A stretch of DNA of 64,000 nucleotides from assembly GCA_016861105.1 (NCBI GenBank), contig BOKS01000004.1, forward strand, positions 124,001 through 188,000, given 5' to 3'. Source of the stretch: Betaproteobacteria bacterium (lineage in GTDB: Bacteria; Pseudomonadota; Gammaproteobacteria; Burkholderiales; Casimicrobiaceae). Below, piece after piece: positions 40,392-49,303 of the stretch; within the stretch, counting starts at the first letter, position 1; every line of letters begins with the position of its first letter. The notes under the pieces were generated by a model that saw only the letters and a list, made by a program, of their open reading frames with translations, was not told where the DNA came from and ran no database searches. Made by a program: the position numbers and the translations under genes.

Positions 40392-41687
40392 ATGGCAGCA
40401 CTCGTACGCGCCCAACGCCGCGCCGTCCTGCGCGGCCTCGCCGCCGCGGCGGCGCTTCCCGTCGTCGGCAGCAGGCCGGCCGCCGCGCAGGGGCCCGCCA
40501 GGATCACGTTCGGCTGGCCGTTCGCCAGCGGCGCGCCGGGCATCGAGGAGCTGGCGAAGCGCTTCTCGGAGGAGCGCAAGTCGATCCAGGTCGAGGTCCA
40601 GGTGATCCCGCAGGCGCAGGTCATCCCTCGGCTCACCACGGCGTTCACCGGCGGGCAGGCGCCCGACTGCATGGGCATGTCCGACGCGTGGCTCACGCAG
40701 TTCGCCGGCGGCGGCTGGCTCGAGAACCTCGAGGGCATGGTGCGCTCGAGCGGGATCGAGAAGGAGATCGTGCCCGCGTCGATGGGCATCGCCCGCATGC
40801 ACAAGGGCCAGGCGCATTACATCGGCTACCTCGTCGAGCCGTACGCCGTCTATTACAACCGGAAGCTGTTCGCCGAGGCCGGGCTGCCGGCACCGCCGCG
40901 CGACGTGGACGAGTGGCGCGCGCATGCGCTCAAGCTCACCGACCGCGCGCGCAACCGCTTCGGCTACTACGTGCTCGGCGGCTCCGGCTGGCAGTTCCAG
41001 CAGTGGACGACGTGGATGATGAACCACGGCGGCCCGGGCGTGGCCAACACGTTCTTCGACGCGCAGGGCAAGTGCGTCCTCGCCGGGCCACGCCACGTGC
41101 AGGGCCTCGAGAAGTGGCTCGCGCTCTACCAGCAGGACAAGGTGTCGCCGCCGGCGTCGGCGACGGCAGGCTTCCAGGACCAGACGAACGCGTTCAACGC
41201 GAACCAGCTCGGCATGGTGATGGGCTGGGGCGGCTATCTCACGGTGCTGGCGCAGGGCATCGGCGAGGAGAACCTCGGCACCGCGCTGCCGCCGGCCGGC
41301 CCGGCGGGCCAGTTCTTCTACTTCGCGGGCAACGGCTTCGCGATCAACGCCGCGTCGAAGCAGAAGGAGGCGAGCTGGGAGTTCATCCGCTTCATGCTGC
41401 GGCCCGAGAACAACGCGCGCTTCAACCAGCAGTACGGCGCGATCCCGGCGGTGCAGGCGGCGTGGACCGCCGACTGGCTGAAGGCGCCGAAGTACGCCGC
41501 CCCGCTCGAGATGCTGCGCAGCACGCCCAAGCTGCTGTACAACCCGCGCAACCTCCCCGGCTACGCGAGCTTCCAGAACCAGTTCTGCCCCGAGCAGATC
41601 CAGAAGGCGCTGCTCGGCAAGCAGAGCGCGCAGGAGCACGCGACCGCGGTCGTCACCGCGCTGAACGAGATGCGCGCGAAGGCCTGA
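40392..41687 (+). CDS. ABC transporter sugar-binding protein (family 1 extracellular)
   Basis: The 431-residue protein has a twin-arginine-like leader (RAQRRAVLRGLAAAAALPVVG) and the SBP family 1 pattern: GWPFASGAPGIEELAKRFSEE, TAFTGGQAPDCMGMSDAW, EPYAVYYNRKLFAEAGLPAPP and a C-terminal KQKEASWEFIRFMLRPE. It is periplasmic and probably binds an oligosaccharide or glycoside. Two permease genes and a glycoside hydrolase follow. No ATP-binding subunit (MalK/UgpC) is encoded in this window, so the ATPase must be shared. Confidence 0.92.
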   Translation: MAALVRAQRRAVLRGLAAAAALPVVGSRPAAAQGPARITFGWPFASGAPGIEELAKRFSEERKSIQVEVQVIPQAQVIPRLTTAFTGGQAPDCMGMSDAWLTQFAGGGWLENLEGMVRSSGIEKEIVPASMGIARMHKGQAHYIGYLVEPYAVYYNRKLFAEAGLPAPPRDVDEWRAHALKLTDRARNRFGYYVLGGSGWQFQQWTTWMMNHGGPGVANTFFDAQGKCVLAGPRHVQGLEKWLALYQQDKVSPPASATAGFQDQTNAFNANQLGMVMGWGGYLTVLAQGIGEENLGTALPPAGPAGQFFYFAGNGFAINAASKQKEASWEFIRFMLRPENNARFNQQYGAIPAVQAAWTADWLKAPKYAAPLEMLRSTPKLLYNPRNLPGYASFQNQFCPEQIQKALLGKQSAQEHATAVVTALNEMRAKA

Positions 41688-41697
41688 GGGGCGCCGG

Positions 41698-42642
41698 GTG
41701 GCCGAGACGTCCGCCACGGCGAGGGCGGCCGGGGCGGCGCGCGCGCCGCGCGAAGGCTGGCGCCGCGCGCTGCGCCGCGAGGCGACGCCGTGGGCCATGG
41801 TCGCGCCGGTCGTGCTGCTCGTCGGCACCGGCGTGCTGTTCCCGCTCGCCTACATCGTGCTGCTGGGCAGCGAGAGCTACTCGCCGTACCTCGGCCCCCA
41901 GCGGGAGTGGGTGGGGCTCGCGAACTACGCGCGCGTGCTCGGCGACGCGGCGTTCTGGAACGCGCTGGTCGCCTCGGTCATCTGGGTCGTCGGATCGGTC
42001 GTGCCGCAGTTCCTGCTCGGCCTCGGCATGGCGCTCGTCCTCAACGAGACGTTCCGCGGCCGCGGCCTCGTGCGCACCATCGTCCTCGCGCCCTGGGCGG
42101 TGTCCGGCGTGGTCACGGGCTTCATCTGGCTGTGGCTGTTCGACGGCACGATCGGCGTGGTCAACGACCTCCTCGTGCGGATGCAGGTCGTCGACGCGCC
42201 GGTGGCGTGGGGCATCGAGTCCGGCACGACGTGGCTGATGGTGTTCGTGGCCAATGCGTGGCGCGGCGCACCATTCTTCGCCATCGTGATCCTCGCCGCG
42301 CTGCAGGCCATCGACCCGGCGCTCTACGAGGCGGCGTCGATGGACGGGGCGACGCGCTGGCAGCGCTTCCGGCATGTCACGCTGCCCATGATCCTGAACG
42401 CCGTCGTCATCTCGACGCTGCTGCGGGCGCTGTGGACGTTCAACTTCATCGACCTCCTGTGGACGATGACGCGCGGAGGGCCGGCCGGCGCGACGACGAC
42501 GCTGCCGATCTACATCTTCGACGTCATCTACCAGAAGGGCGAGTTCGGCTACGGCGCCGCGCTCTCGGTCGTGCTCTGCCTCATCCTGATCGCGTTCTCC
42601 GCCGCGTACTGGCAGCTCAACCGCCTGACGAGGATGCCGTGA
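41698..42642 (+). CDS. ABC sugar transporter permease (MalF/UgpA type)
   Basis: The 314-residue, six-helix permease starts with GTG at 41698. The EAA loop that contacts the ATPase is visible as AIDPALYEAASMDGATRWQRFRHVTLPMI. The N-terminal part contains a short basic tail and LGSESYSPYLGPQREWVGLANYARVL. It forms the heterodimeric channel with the next gene product. Confidence 0.92.
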   Translation: MAETSATARAAGAARAPREGWRRALRREATPWAMVAPVVLLVGTGVLFPLAYIVLLGSESYSPYLGPQREWVGLANYARVLGDAAFWNALVASVIWVVGSVVPQFLLGLGMALVLNETFRGRGLVRTIVLAPWAVSGVVTGFIWLWLFDGTIGVVNDLLVRMQVVDAPVAWGIESGTTWLMVFVANAWRGAPFFAIVILAALQAIDPALYEAASMDGATRWQRFRHVTLPMILNAVVISTLLRALWTFNFIDLLWTMTRGGPAGATTTLPIYIFDVIYQKGEFGYGAALSVVLCLILIAFSAAYWQLNRLTRMP

Positions 42643-43481
42643 GCGCGACGCGCCGCGTGGCGCTCGACCGCGCGCTGACCATCGGCCTGCCGGTGGCGTT
42701 CTTCCTCGTCTTCACGCTGTTCCCGATCTACTGGCTCGTCAACTCGTCGCTCAAGCCGGCGGCGGAGCTGTTCACGTTCCCGCCGAAGTACTGGCCCGAC
42801 GCCCCGACGCTCGCCAACTACGGCAAGGCGCTGTTCGGCACGCGGCTCGGTGCGCTCTACCTCAACAGCATCGCGGTCGCGACGCTCACCTGCGTCGGAC
42901 TCTTCGCGCTGATCGTGTTCGCCGGCTACGCGATGGCGCGCTTCCGCTTCCGCGGGCGCACGATCGTGCTCCTGCTGTTCCTGCTCGGGCAGGTGCTGCC
43001 ACACGTCGTGATGCTGATCCCGGCGTTCACGCTGCTCAAGTCCGCCGGGCTCCTGGACACGCGCGCGGCGCTGGTGCTCGTCTACATCGTCATCCTGCTG
43101 CCGTTCTCGGTGATGACGATGCGCGGCTTCTACCAGTCGATTCCGCCCGACCTCGAGGAGGCGGCGATGATCGACGGCTGCTCGCGGATCGGGGCGCTGT
43201 TCCGCGTCGTGCTGCCGGCGGCGATGCCGGGGCTCGTCGCGACGACGATCTACGGCTTCATCAACGCCTGGAACGAGCTTATCTTCGCGGTGATCCTGAT
43301 CGCCAGCCCGAAGCTGCAGACGCTGCCGGTCGGCCTGATGAGCATGTCCGACGAGATGCGCACCGAGTACGGGCTCATGCTCGCGACCGCGGTGCTCGCG
43401 CTGATCCCGAGCCTCGCGCTCTTCGCCTACATCCAGCGCTACATGACGAGCGGGCTCGCCGCCGGCGCCGTGAAAGGATGA
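42639..43481 (+). CDS. ABC sugar transporter permease (MalG/UgpE type)
   Basis: The GTG at 42639 overlaps the previous stop by four bases. The 280-residue protein has FFLVFTLFPIYWLVNSSLKP, a set of six helices and the EAA loop SIPPDLEEAAMIDGCSRIGALFRVVLPAAMPGL. Second half of the importer channel. Its stop overlaps the ATG of the glycoside hydrolase, so all are one transcript. Confidence 0.92.
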   Translation: MSATRRVALDRALTIGLPVAFFLVFTLFPIYWLVNSSLKPAAELFTFPPKYWPDAPTLANYGKALFGTRLGALYLNSIAVATLTCVGLFALIVFAGYAMARFRFRGRTIVLLLFLLGQVLPHVVMLIPAFTLLKSAGLLDTRAALVLVYIVILLPFSVMTMRGFYQSIPPDLEEAAMIDGCSRIGALFRVVLPAAMPGLVATTIYGFINAWNELIFAVILIASPKLQTLPVGLMSMSDEMRTEYGLMLATAVLALIPSLALFAYIQRYMTSGLAAGAVKG

Positions 43482-45076
43482 GACGCGTGCACGCCGTCCA
43501 CGAGCCCGTCGAGCTCGCATTCACCGCCGCGCGCGACTACGAGAAGCCGTTCGTGCACGTCCGCCAGTTCGCGGAGCTCGCCGCGCCCTCCGGCCGCCGG
43601 TTCTTCGTCGACGGTTTCCACGACGGCGGGCGCACGTGGCGCGTGCGCTTCGCCCCGCACGAGGCCGGACGCTGGGCGTGGCGGACCTGGAGCGAGCCGC
43701 ACGACGCCGGGCTCGCCGGCGAGGGTGCGCTGGAGGCGACGGTGACGCAGGCTTCGCGCGGGTTTCTGCGCGCGACGCCGGGGGAGGGTTGGGGCTTCCG
43801 CTGGAGCGACGGCGCGCCGGCGTTCCTCGTCGGCGACACGATGTACAACCTGCCCGGCTACGCGCATTCGGGACACGACCCGCTGCCGTTCCTCGAGCGG
43901 CGGCTCGCCCAGGGGATGGATCTGCAGCGCATCCGCGCGCACTGCTCGAGCCTGCACCGCCGGCCGCCGCGCCACTCCCCGTGGATGAGCGCCGACGTCT
44001 GGCCGTGGGGCGGCATCCCGCAGGACCCGGACTTCGAAACGTTCAACCTGCGCTACTTCCACACGCTGGATCGGCTGGTGCAGGCGTGCCAGCGGCTCGG
44101 CGTCGCCCTCGAGCTCATCTGCGAGTGCTGGCTGTTCGAGCTGCCGTTCCGCGACCGGCAGCGCTTCACCGCCGAGGACGAGGAGCTGTGGATCCGCTGG
44201 CTGGTCGCACGCTACGCGGCCTATCGCGCGATCGCCATCTGGACGCCCGGCAACGAGTACGTCTACTACCCGGACGGCGAGACGCCGCTCACCGCGTGGG
44301 ACCAGCGCGACACGCGGCCCGACCGCTGGATTGCGCGGCTCGCGCGCCTCATCCGCTCGCGCGATCCGCAGGCCCGGCCGATCGCCGCGCACACGATGAC
44401 GCTGCCGCAGCCTACCTTCGCGCAGCGGCTCGCGGCGTTCCCGGAGGTCGACACGATCCTGTTCCAGGACTGGGGCCGGCGCGACGAGCACGCGTGGACC
44501 GCGGACGGGCTGGACGAGGCGATCGTCCAGCAGCTCGCCGGCGCGCGCCAGAGCTGCGTGCTCGCCGAGTACGGCTACGAGTCGATCGACGGGCTTCCGG
44601 TGATCGAGACGCGCCGGCACATGGGACGCGAGCACACGCGCCGTGGCGCGTGGCGCGGTGCGTTCCACGCGATGCTCGTCTTCGCGGGCTTCGAGAACAC
44701 GTGGGGCCCGTACATGCAGCTCGACCCCGACGCGCCGGGGGCCGCGGATCTCGTCCACCTGCGGCGCTTCTTCGTCGAGCTGGCGCCGTTCGCGTCGCTG
44801 CGCCCGGCGCACCACCTCGTGCAGGGCGGTCGCGACGACGTCCCGGGTGCGGCGCCGCGCGCGCTCGCCACCCCCGACGGCGCGACGATCGCGGCCTACC
44901 TGCCGGCCGGCGGCCGGCTGGCGGTCGCGTGGCCGTCGACCGCGCACACGCGTCGCCTCGCGTGGTTCGACCCGCGGACCGGCGCGCTGCATCCCGCCCC
45001 GCCGACGCCGGTCCTCGTGCCGCCCGGCGGGCCCGACCCGGTCGACGACTGGGTGCTGCTCGCCACCCCCGCCTGA
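43478..45076 (+). CDS. DUF5060/DUF4038 putative glycoside hydrolase
   Basis: The 532-residue protein has an N-terminal DUF5060 beta domain (about 5-85, RRFFVDGFHDGGRTWRVRFAPHEAGRWAWRT) and a DUF4038 barrel from about residue 90 (WGFRWSDGAPAFLVGDTMYNL). Clan GH-A-type catalytic glutamates are likely in WTPGNEYVYY and in LAEYGYES. No signal peptide is seen, so it would act in the cytoplasm on glycosides brought in by the ABC importer. Members of this group are often next to apiose, rhamnose or other plant-glycan operons. The specific linkage is unknown. Confidence 0.82.
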   Translation: MRRVHAVHEPVELAFTAARDYEKPFVHVRQFAELAAPSGRRFFVDGFHDGGRTWRVRFAPHEAGRWAWRTWSEPHDAGLAGEGALEATVTQASRGFLRATPGEGWGFRWSDGAPAFLVGDTMYNLPGYAHSGHDPLPFLERRLAQGMDLQRIRAHCSSLHRRPPRHSPWMSADVWPWGGIPQDPDFETFNLRYFHTLDRLVQACQRLGVALELICECWLFELPFRDRQRFTAEDEELWIRWLVARYAAYRAIAIWTPGNEYVYYPDGETPLTAWDQRDTRPDRWIARLARLIRSRDPQARPIAAHTMTLPQPTFAQRLAAFPEVDTILFQDWGRRDEHAWTADGLDEAIVQQLAGARQSCVLAEYGYESIDGLPVIETRRHMGREHTRRGAWRGAFHAMLVFAGFENTWGPYMQLDPDAPGAADLVHLRRFFVELAPFASLRPAHHLVQGGRDDVPGAAPRALATPDGATIAAYLPAGGRLAVAWPSTAHTRRLAWFDPRTGALHPAPPTPVLVPPGGPDPVDDWVLLATPA

Positions 45077-45101
45077 TTGCCGTGCTTTCGGAAGGTACGC
45101 C

Positions 45102-46070
45102 ATGAAGACCGTCGCCCTCGTCGTCGCGTCGCTCGCCGCGCTGCTCGTGCCCGATGCGGCGCCGGCGCAGTCGTGGCCGTCGCGCCCGGTCCGCATCGTC
45201 GTGCCGTTCCCGCCCGGCGGCGGCACGGACGTTCCCGCGCGGCTGATCGCCGCGGAGCTGTCGACGCGACTCGGGCAGCAGGTGATCGTCGAGAACAAGC
45301 CGGGCGCGGGCGGCAACCTCGGCGCCGACGCCGTCGCGAAGGCCCCGAAGGACGGCTACACGCTGCTCATGGGGACGGTCAACATCACGTCGATCAACCC
45401 GCTGATCTATCCGTCGATGCCGTTCGATCCGGTCGCCGACCTCGCGCCCGTCGCGCTCACCGGCATCGCGCCGAACGTGCTCGTCGTGTCGGCGGAGGGG
45501 CCGATCCGATCGCTCGACGACCTGATCGCGGCGGCGAAGCGCGAGCCGGGCAGGGTGACCTTCGCCTCCGCGGGGCCGGGCACGACGCTGCACCTCGCGG
45601 GCGAACTCCTGAAGACGATGGCGGGCGCGCCGATGACGCACGTCCCGTACAAGGGCGCGCCGGCCGCGCTGCCCGACGTGATGACGGGGCAGGTGACGTG
45701 CATGTTCGTGGCCGTTCCCGCCGCGATCTCGCTGATCAGGGGAGGGAAGCTGCACGCCCTCGCGGTGTCCGGGCTCGCGCGGGTGCCTGCGCTGCCCGAC
45801 GTGCCGACGGTCGACGAGGCGGGGTTGAAAGGCTTCGACGCGGTGGCCTGGCACGGGCTGTTCGCGACCGCCGGCACGCCGACCGACGTCGTGCGCCGGC
45901 TGAACGCCGAGGTGGTCGCGATCCTCGACCGCCCGGACGTCCGCTCGAAGATGGAGGCGCAGGGCCTCGAGGTGCGCTCGTCCACGCCGGCGGCGCTCGG
46001 CCGCATGGTGGTCGCCGACCGCGACAAGTGGGCGGACGTGGTGCGGCGCTCGGGAGCGAAACTCGACTAG
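45102..46070 (+). CDS. Bug/TTT family tripartite tricarboxylate receptor
   Basis: The 322-residue periplasmic receptor has a short signal peptide ending DAAPAQ and the Bug pattern WPSRPVRIVVPFPPGGGTDVPAR, ELSTRLGQQVIVENKPGAGG and ADAVAKAPKDGYTLLMG. It lacks any TctA/TctB membrane partner in the window; orphan Bug proteins are abundant in Burkholderiales. It probably binds a small carboxylate. Cotranscribed with the ABM gene 7 bp downstream, although possibly not with the glycoside hydrolase upstream (25-bp gap). Confidence 0.9.
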   Translation: MKTVALVVASLAALLVPDAAPAQSWPSRPVRIVVPFPPGGGTDVPARLIAAELSTRLGQQVIVENKPGAGGNLGADAVAKAPKDGYTLLMGTVNITSINPLIYPSMPFDPVADLAPVALTGIAPNVLVVSAEGPIRSLDDLIAAAKREPGRVTFASAGPGTTLHLAGELLKTMAGAPMTHVPYKGAPAALPDVMTGQVTCMFVAVPAAISLIRGGKLHALAVSGLARVPALPDVPTVDEAGLKGFDAVAWHGLFATAGTPTDVVRRLNAEVVAILDRPDVRSKMEAQGLEVRSSTPAALGRMVVADRDKWADVVRRSGAKLD

Positions 46071-46077
46071 CGCGTGC

Positions 46078-46365
46078 ATGTTCGTCGTCACCGTCCTCTT
46101 CGAGCCGCGTCCCGAGCACGCGACCGCGTTCCGCGGCGCGATGATCGAGAACGCGCGCGCGTCGCGCGAGCGCGAGCCCGGGTGCCGCCGGTTCGACGTC
46201 TGCGCGGATCCGGCGAGCGGCGCGATCTTCCTCTACGAGCTCTACGCCGACCGCGCAGCGTTCGACGCGCACCTCGCGACGCCGCACTTCCGCGCGTTCG
46301 ACGCGGCGACGCGCGATTGGGTCGCGCGCAAGGACGTGCGGACCTACGAGCGCGTCGATCCCTGA
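46078..46365 (+). CDS. ABM domain protein, paralogue B
   Basis: The 95-residue protein MFVVTVLFEPRPEHATAFRGAM... is a close paralogue of the one at 32629 (71 of 95 positions identical by my count). It keeps the core EREPGCRRFDVCADPASGAIFLYELY and FDAHLATPHFRAFDAATRDWVARKD. It starts 7 bp after the Bug receptor gene and overlaps the 3' end of the convergent LeuB-like gene by 22 bp. Likely role: same enzymatic step as its paralogue in a related pathway. Confidence 0.87.
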   Translation: MFVVTVLFEPRPEHATAFRGAMIENARASREREPGCRRFDVCADPASGAIFLYELYADRAAFDAHLATPHFRAFDAATRDWVARKDVRTYERVDP

Positions 46366-47465
46366 ACGGCGAGCGCGGCCGCGTGCTGCGCGACCGCGCG
46401 GCCGAACGCGCGCGTGCCGAGCGTCCCGCCGAGGTCCGCCGTGCGCGTGGCGGGGTCTGCGAGCACCTCGTCCACCGCGCCGTGGATCGCGGCGGCGGCC
46501 GCGGCGAGTCGCGCCTCGCCGCGGCGCGCCGCGAGCCAGTCGAGCAGCATCGCGGCCGACAGGATCAGCGACGTGGGATTGGCGCGGTCCTGCCCGGCGA
46601 TGTCCGGCGCCGAGCCGTGCTGCGCCTGCGCGGCGCACAGCGATTCGCCGGCGTTGATCGCACCGGCGAGCCCGAGGCTGCCGGACAGCTCGCTCGCGAG
46701 GTCGGAGAGGATGTCGGCGTAGAAGTTGGTCGCCACGATCACGTCGAAGCGGCCGGGCTCGCGCACCAGCCGCGCGGCCATCGCATCGACGATGACCTCC
46801 TCGAGCCTGACGTTGGGATGCTCGGCGGCCACGCGCCGCACCTCGCGGAGGAAAAGCCCGTCGCTGAGGATGAAGTTGTTCGCCTTGTGGACGGCCGTGA
46901 CGAGCCGGCGGCGCCGCTGCGCGTGAGCGAACGCGCGCCGCGCGATGCGCTCGCAGGCGTGCGCGCTGATCTTGCGCACCGACAGCGCGAGGTCGGGCGT
47001 CGGCATGAATTCGCCGGAGCCCACCGCCATGTTGCGGTCGGGATAGAAGCCCTCCGTGCACTCCCGGACGATGAGGAGGTCCATCGGCTCGCGCGTGCGG
47101 CCGATGCCCGGGCGCGTGCGCGCCGGGCGCAGGTTCTCGTAGAGGTCGAGCTGGACGCGGAACGCCGCCGAGACGTTGACCCCGCCCTGGTCGCGCGGGG
47201 GGTAGTCGAGGTGCGAGATCGGCCCGAGCAGGATGCCGTCGACCGCCCGCGCGCGCTCGAGCACGCGCGCGGGCAGCGTCGTCCCTTCGGCGTGCAGGGC
47301 CGGAAAACCGATGCGGTCGTGCTCGAGCGCGAAGCCGATCGCGAGCGCGCGGTCGACGGCATCGAGCACCTCGAGCGTCGCGGCGGTGATCTCGGGCCCG
47401 ATGCCGTCGCCGGGCAGAACGAGCAGGCGCGGGCGCGCCGCGCTCCCGTCGGGCGGGGCGCTCAC
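46344..47465 (-). CDS. LeuB/tartrate-dehydrogenase family dehydrogenase, second copy
   Basis: The 373-residue protein has the isopropylmalate-dehydrogenase signatures with clear divergence: VLPGDGIGPEITAATLEVLDAV, LRPARTRPGIGRTREPMDLLIVRECTEGFYPDRNM, HKANNFILSDGLF, ATNFYADILSDLASELSGSLGLAGAINAGE and AQHGSAPDIAGQDRANPTSLI. Several expected residues are altered (VDKAN to VHKAN, NMFGD to NFYAD), so the substrate is not isopropylmalate. The Bug receptor gene 61 bp upstream suggests the substrate is an imported carboxylate. Confidence 0.87.
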   Translation of the reverse strand: MSAPPDGSAARPRLLVLPGDGIGPEITAATLEVLDAVDRALAIGFALEHDRIGFPALHAEGTTLPARVLERARAVDGILLGPISHLDYPPRDQGGVNVSAAFRVQLDLYENLRPARTRPGIGRTREPMDLLIVRECTEGFYPDRNMAVGSGEFMPTPDLALSVRKISAHACERIARRAFAHAQRRRRLVTAVHKANNFILSDGLFLREVRRVAAEHPNVRLEEVIVDAMAARLVREPGRFDVIVATNFYADILSDLASELSGSLGLAGAINAGESLCAAQAQHGSAPDIAGQDRANPTSLILSAAMLLDWLAARRGEARLAAAAAAIHGAVDEVLADPATRTADLGGTLGTRAFGRAVAQHAAALAVQGSTRS

Positions 47466-47526
47466 CGGACGACCCTGCGCGCGGGCGCGTTCCGGGGCCC
47501 TTCGCGCTCGGGTCGGCCCTTCGCGC

Positions 47527-48495
47527 TCATTCGAGCCGGATGCCGGCCTGGCGGATCACCTGCCCGTAGCGGTCGGCCTCGCGGCGGACGAACGCGCCGA
47601 ACTCGTCGGGGGGCATGCCGCCCGGATCGGCATTCAGCGTGCGGAGCCGCTCGGCCACGTCGGGGGCGCGCAGCGCCGCGAGCACCTCGGCGTGCATGCG
47701 CTCGACGATCGCGCGCGGCGTGCCGGCCGGCGCATGCAGCGAGTACCAGGAGTTGATCGCGTAGTCGGGCAGCCCCTGCTCGGCGAAGGTGGGCAGATCG
47801 GGGAAGTCGGGGTGACGCCGCGGCGTCGCGATCGCGATCGCGCGCAGCTTGCCGGAGCGGACGTGCGGCATCGCCGAGGCCGCGGTGTCGAACATCATGT
47901 TCACCTGCCCGCCGATCAGGTCGGCGAGCGCCGGCCCTCCGCCCTTGTAGGGGACGTGCAGCAGGTCGGTGCCGGTCATCGACTTGAAGATCTCGCCGGA
48001 CACGTGCGGCGTCGTGCCGTTGCCGCCGGAGGCGAACGTGTACTTGCCGGGGTTCGCCTTCGCCAGCGCGATCAGGTCCTTGACCGAGGCCGCCGGGAAC
48101 TCCCTGTTGACCACGAGGACCGTCGGCGCGACGGCGAGGATCGTCACGGGCGCGAAGTCCCTGACCGGGTCATAGGGGACCTTCGCGTACAATGCCGGCG
48201 CCAATGCGTGCGTTACGATCGACGACAGCAGGAACGTATAGCCGTCCGGGGCCGCGCGGGCGGCGGCCTCCGAGCCGATCAGCGTGCCGGCGCCCGGCCG
48301 GTTCTCGACGACGATGGGTTGGCCGACGCGCTCGCCGATCTTGGTGCCGAAGATCCGCGCCAGGTTGTCGTTGCCTCCGCCGGGCGGGTAGGGCACGATC
48401 AGCCGGACGGGCTTGGTCGGCCAAGCCTGCGCGGCGGCCGCGCCGGGCGCAAGGATCAGCGCGAGCAGCACGCAGGAGAGGAGCCGCTGGATCAT
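47527..48495 (-). CDS. Bug/TTT family tripartite tricarboxylate receptor
   Basis: The 322-residue protein has a signal peptide LLALILAPGAAAAQ and the Bug pattern WPTKPVRLIVPYPPGGGNDNLAR, GQPIVVENRPGAGTLIGSEAAARAAPDGYTFLLSS. It heads a minus-strand unit with the LeuB-like dehydrogenase. The start at 48495 is preceded by gtaggaggccacg. Divergent from the GntR gene at 48578 with two palindromes between, so its expression is probably controlled by that regulator. Confidence 0.9.
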   Translation of the reverse strand: MIQRLLSCVLLALILAPGAAAAQAWPTKPVRLIVPYPPGGGNDNLARIFGTKIGERVGQPIVVENRPGAGTLIGSEAAARAAPDGYTFLLSSIVTHALAPALYAKVPYDPVRDFAPVTILAVAPTVLVVNREFPAASVKDLIALAKANPGKYTFASGGNGTTPHVSGEIFKSMTGTDLLHVPYKGGGPALADLIGGQVNMMFDTAASAMPHVRSGKLRAIAIATPRRHPDFPDLPTFAEQGLPDYAINSWYSLHAPAGTPRAIVERMHAEVLAALRAPDVAERLRTLNADPGGMPPDEFGAFVRREADRYGQVIRQAGIRLE

Positions 48496-48525
48496 CGTGG
48501 CCTCCTACGGAGAGGAGTGGCAGGG

Positions 48526-48565
48526 CATCGACGCATGCGTCGATGTGCTACAATGCACGCATTGT
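48526..48565. promoter_or_regulatory. Two palindromes in the divergent promoter region
   Basis: A perfect 20-bp palindrome with half-site CATCGACGCA spans 48526-48545, and a second inverted repeat, ACAATGC-AC-GCATTGT, spans 48550-48565. They lie between a Bug receptor (start 48495, minus) and a GntR regulator (start 48578, plus). Positions fit operators for the GntR protein. Confidence 0.65.
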
Positions 48566-48577
48566 TGAGCTTAAGCG

Positions 48578-49303
48578 ATGCCCATGACCCCGTCAAGCGA
48601 CAATCACGATCCGGCGCCCGGCGCCGGCGAGCGCGAGCGCCAGTCCGATGCCGCCTACCGGCGGATCAAGGGCTCGATCGTCGACGGGACGTTCCCGCCG
48701 GGGCTGCAGATGCTGGAGCCGGAACTCGCGCTCAAGCTCGGCATGAGCCGCACGCCCGTGCACGAGGCGCTGGTGCGGCTCCAAGACGAGGGCTACGTCG
48801 AGATCGTCCCCCGGCGCGGCATGCGCGTGAGCGCGCTGTCGCCACGCGACATCCGCGAGATCACCGAGGTGCTGGCGTGCTTCGAGGTGGAGGCCGCCGA
48901 GCGGGCTGCCGCGCGCCGCGTCGCGCCCGAGGAACTCGCTGCGCTCGACGACGCGATCGCCGCGATGGACCGTGCGCTCGAAGCGCAGGACCTCGACCGC
49001 TGGAACGAGGCCGACTTCCGCTTCCACCGGCTCCTGATCGAGTGCTCGGGCAACCGCCACCTGATCGAGACCGCGCACCGCTTCCTCGACAAGGCGAACC
49101 GCTACCGGACGCTCACCACCGCACACCGCCTGCCGCCGGTGTACTCGAACGTCAACCACGCCGCGGTCGTGGAGGCGATCCGGCGCGGAGATCCGCAGTC
49201 GGCCGCCGAGATCCACCGCGCGCACAAGCGCCGCTGGCTGCGCGAGCTCTCCGACATCCTGGCGCGGCTCGGCGTCGCGCCGGACGCCGGAAGCACGCGA
49301 TGA
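48578..49303 (+). CDS. GntR family regulator, FCD subgroup
   Basis: The 241-residue protein has the winged helix AYRRIKGSIVDGTFPPGLQMLEPELALKLGMSRTPVHEALVRLQDEGYVEIVPRRGMRV (about residues 22-80) and an FCD domain with NEADFRFHRLLIECSGN and VVEAIRRGDPQSAAEIHRAH. It is divergent from the Bug/LeuB-like pair and its stop overlaps the next ATG, so it likely controls both sides of the module through the palindromes at 48526. Confidence 0.92.
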   Translation: MPMTPSSDNHDPAPGAGERERQSDAAYRRIKGSIVDGTFPPGLQMLEPELALKLGMSRTPVHEALVRLQDEGYVEIVPRRGMRVSALSPRDIREITEVLACFEVEAAERAAARRVAPEELAALDDAIAAMDRALEAQDLDRWNEADFRFHRLLIECSGNRHLIETAHRFLDKANRYRTLTTAHRLPPVYSNVNHAAVVEAIRRGDPQSAAEIHRAHKRRWLRELSDILARLGVAPDAGSTR

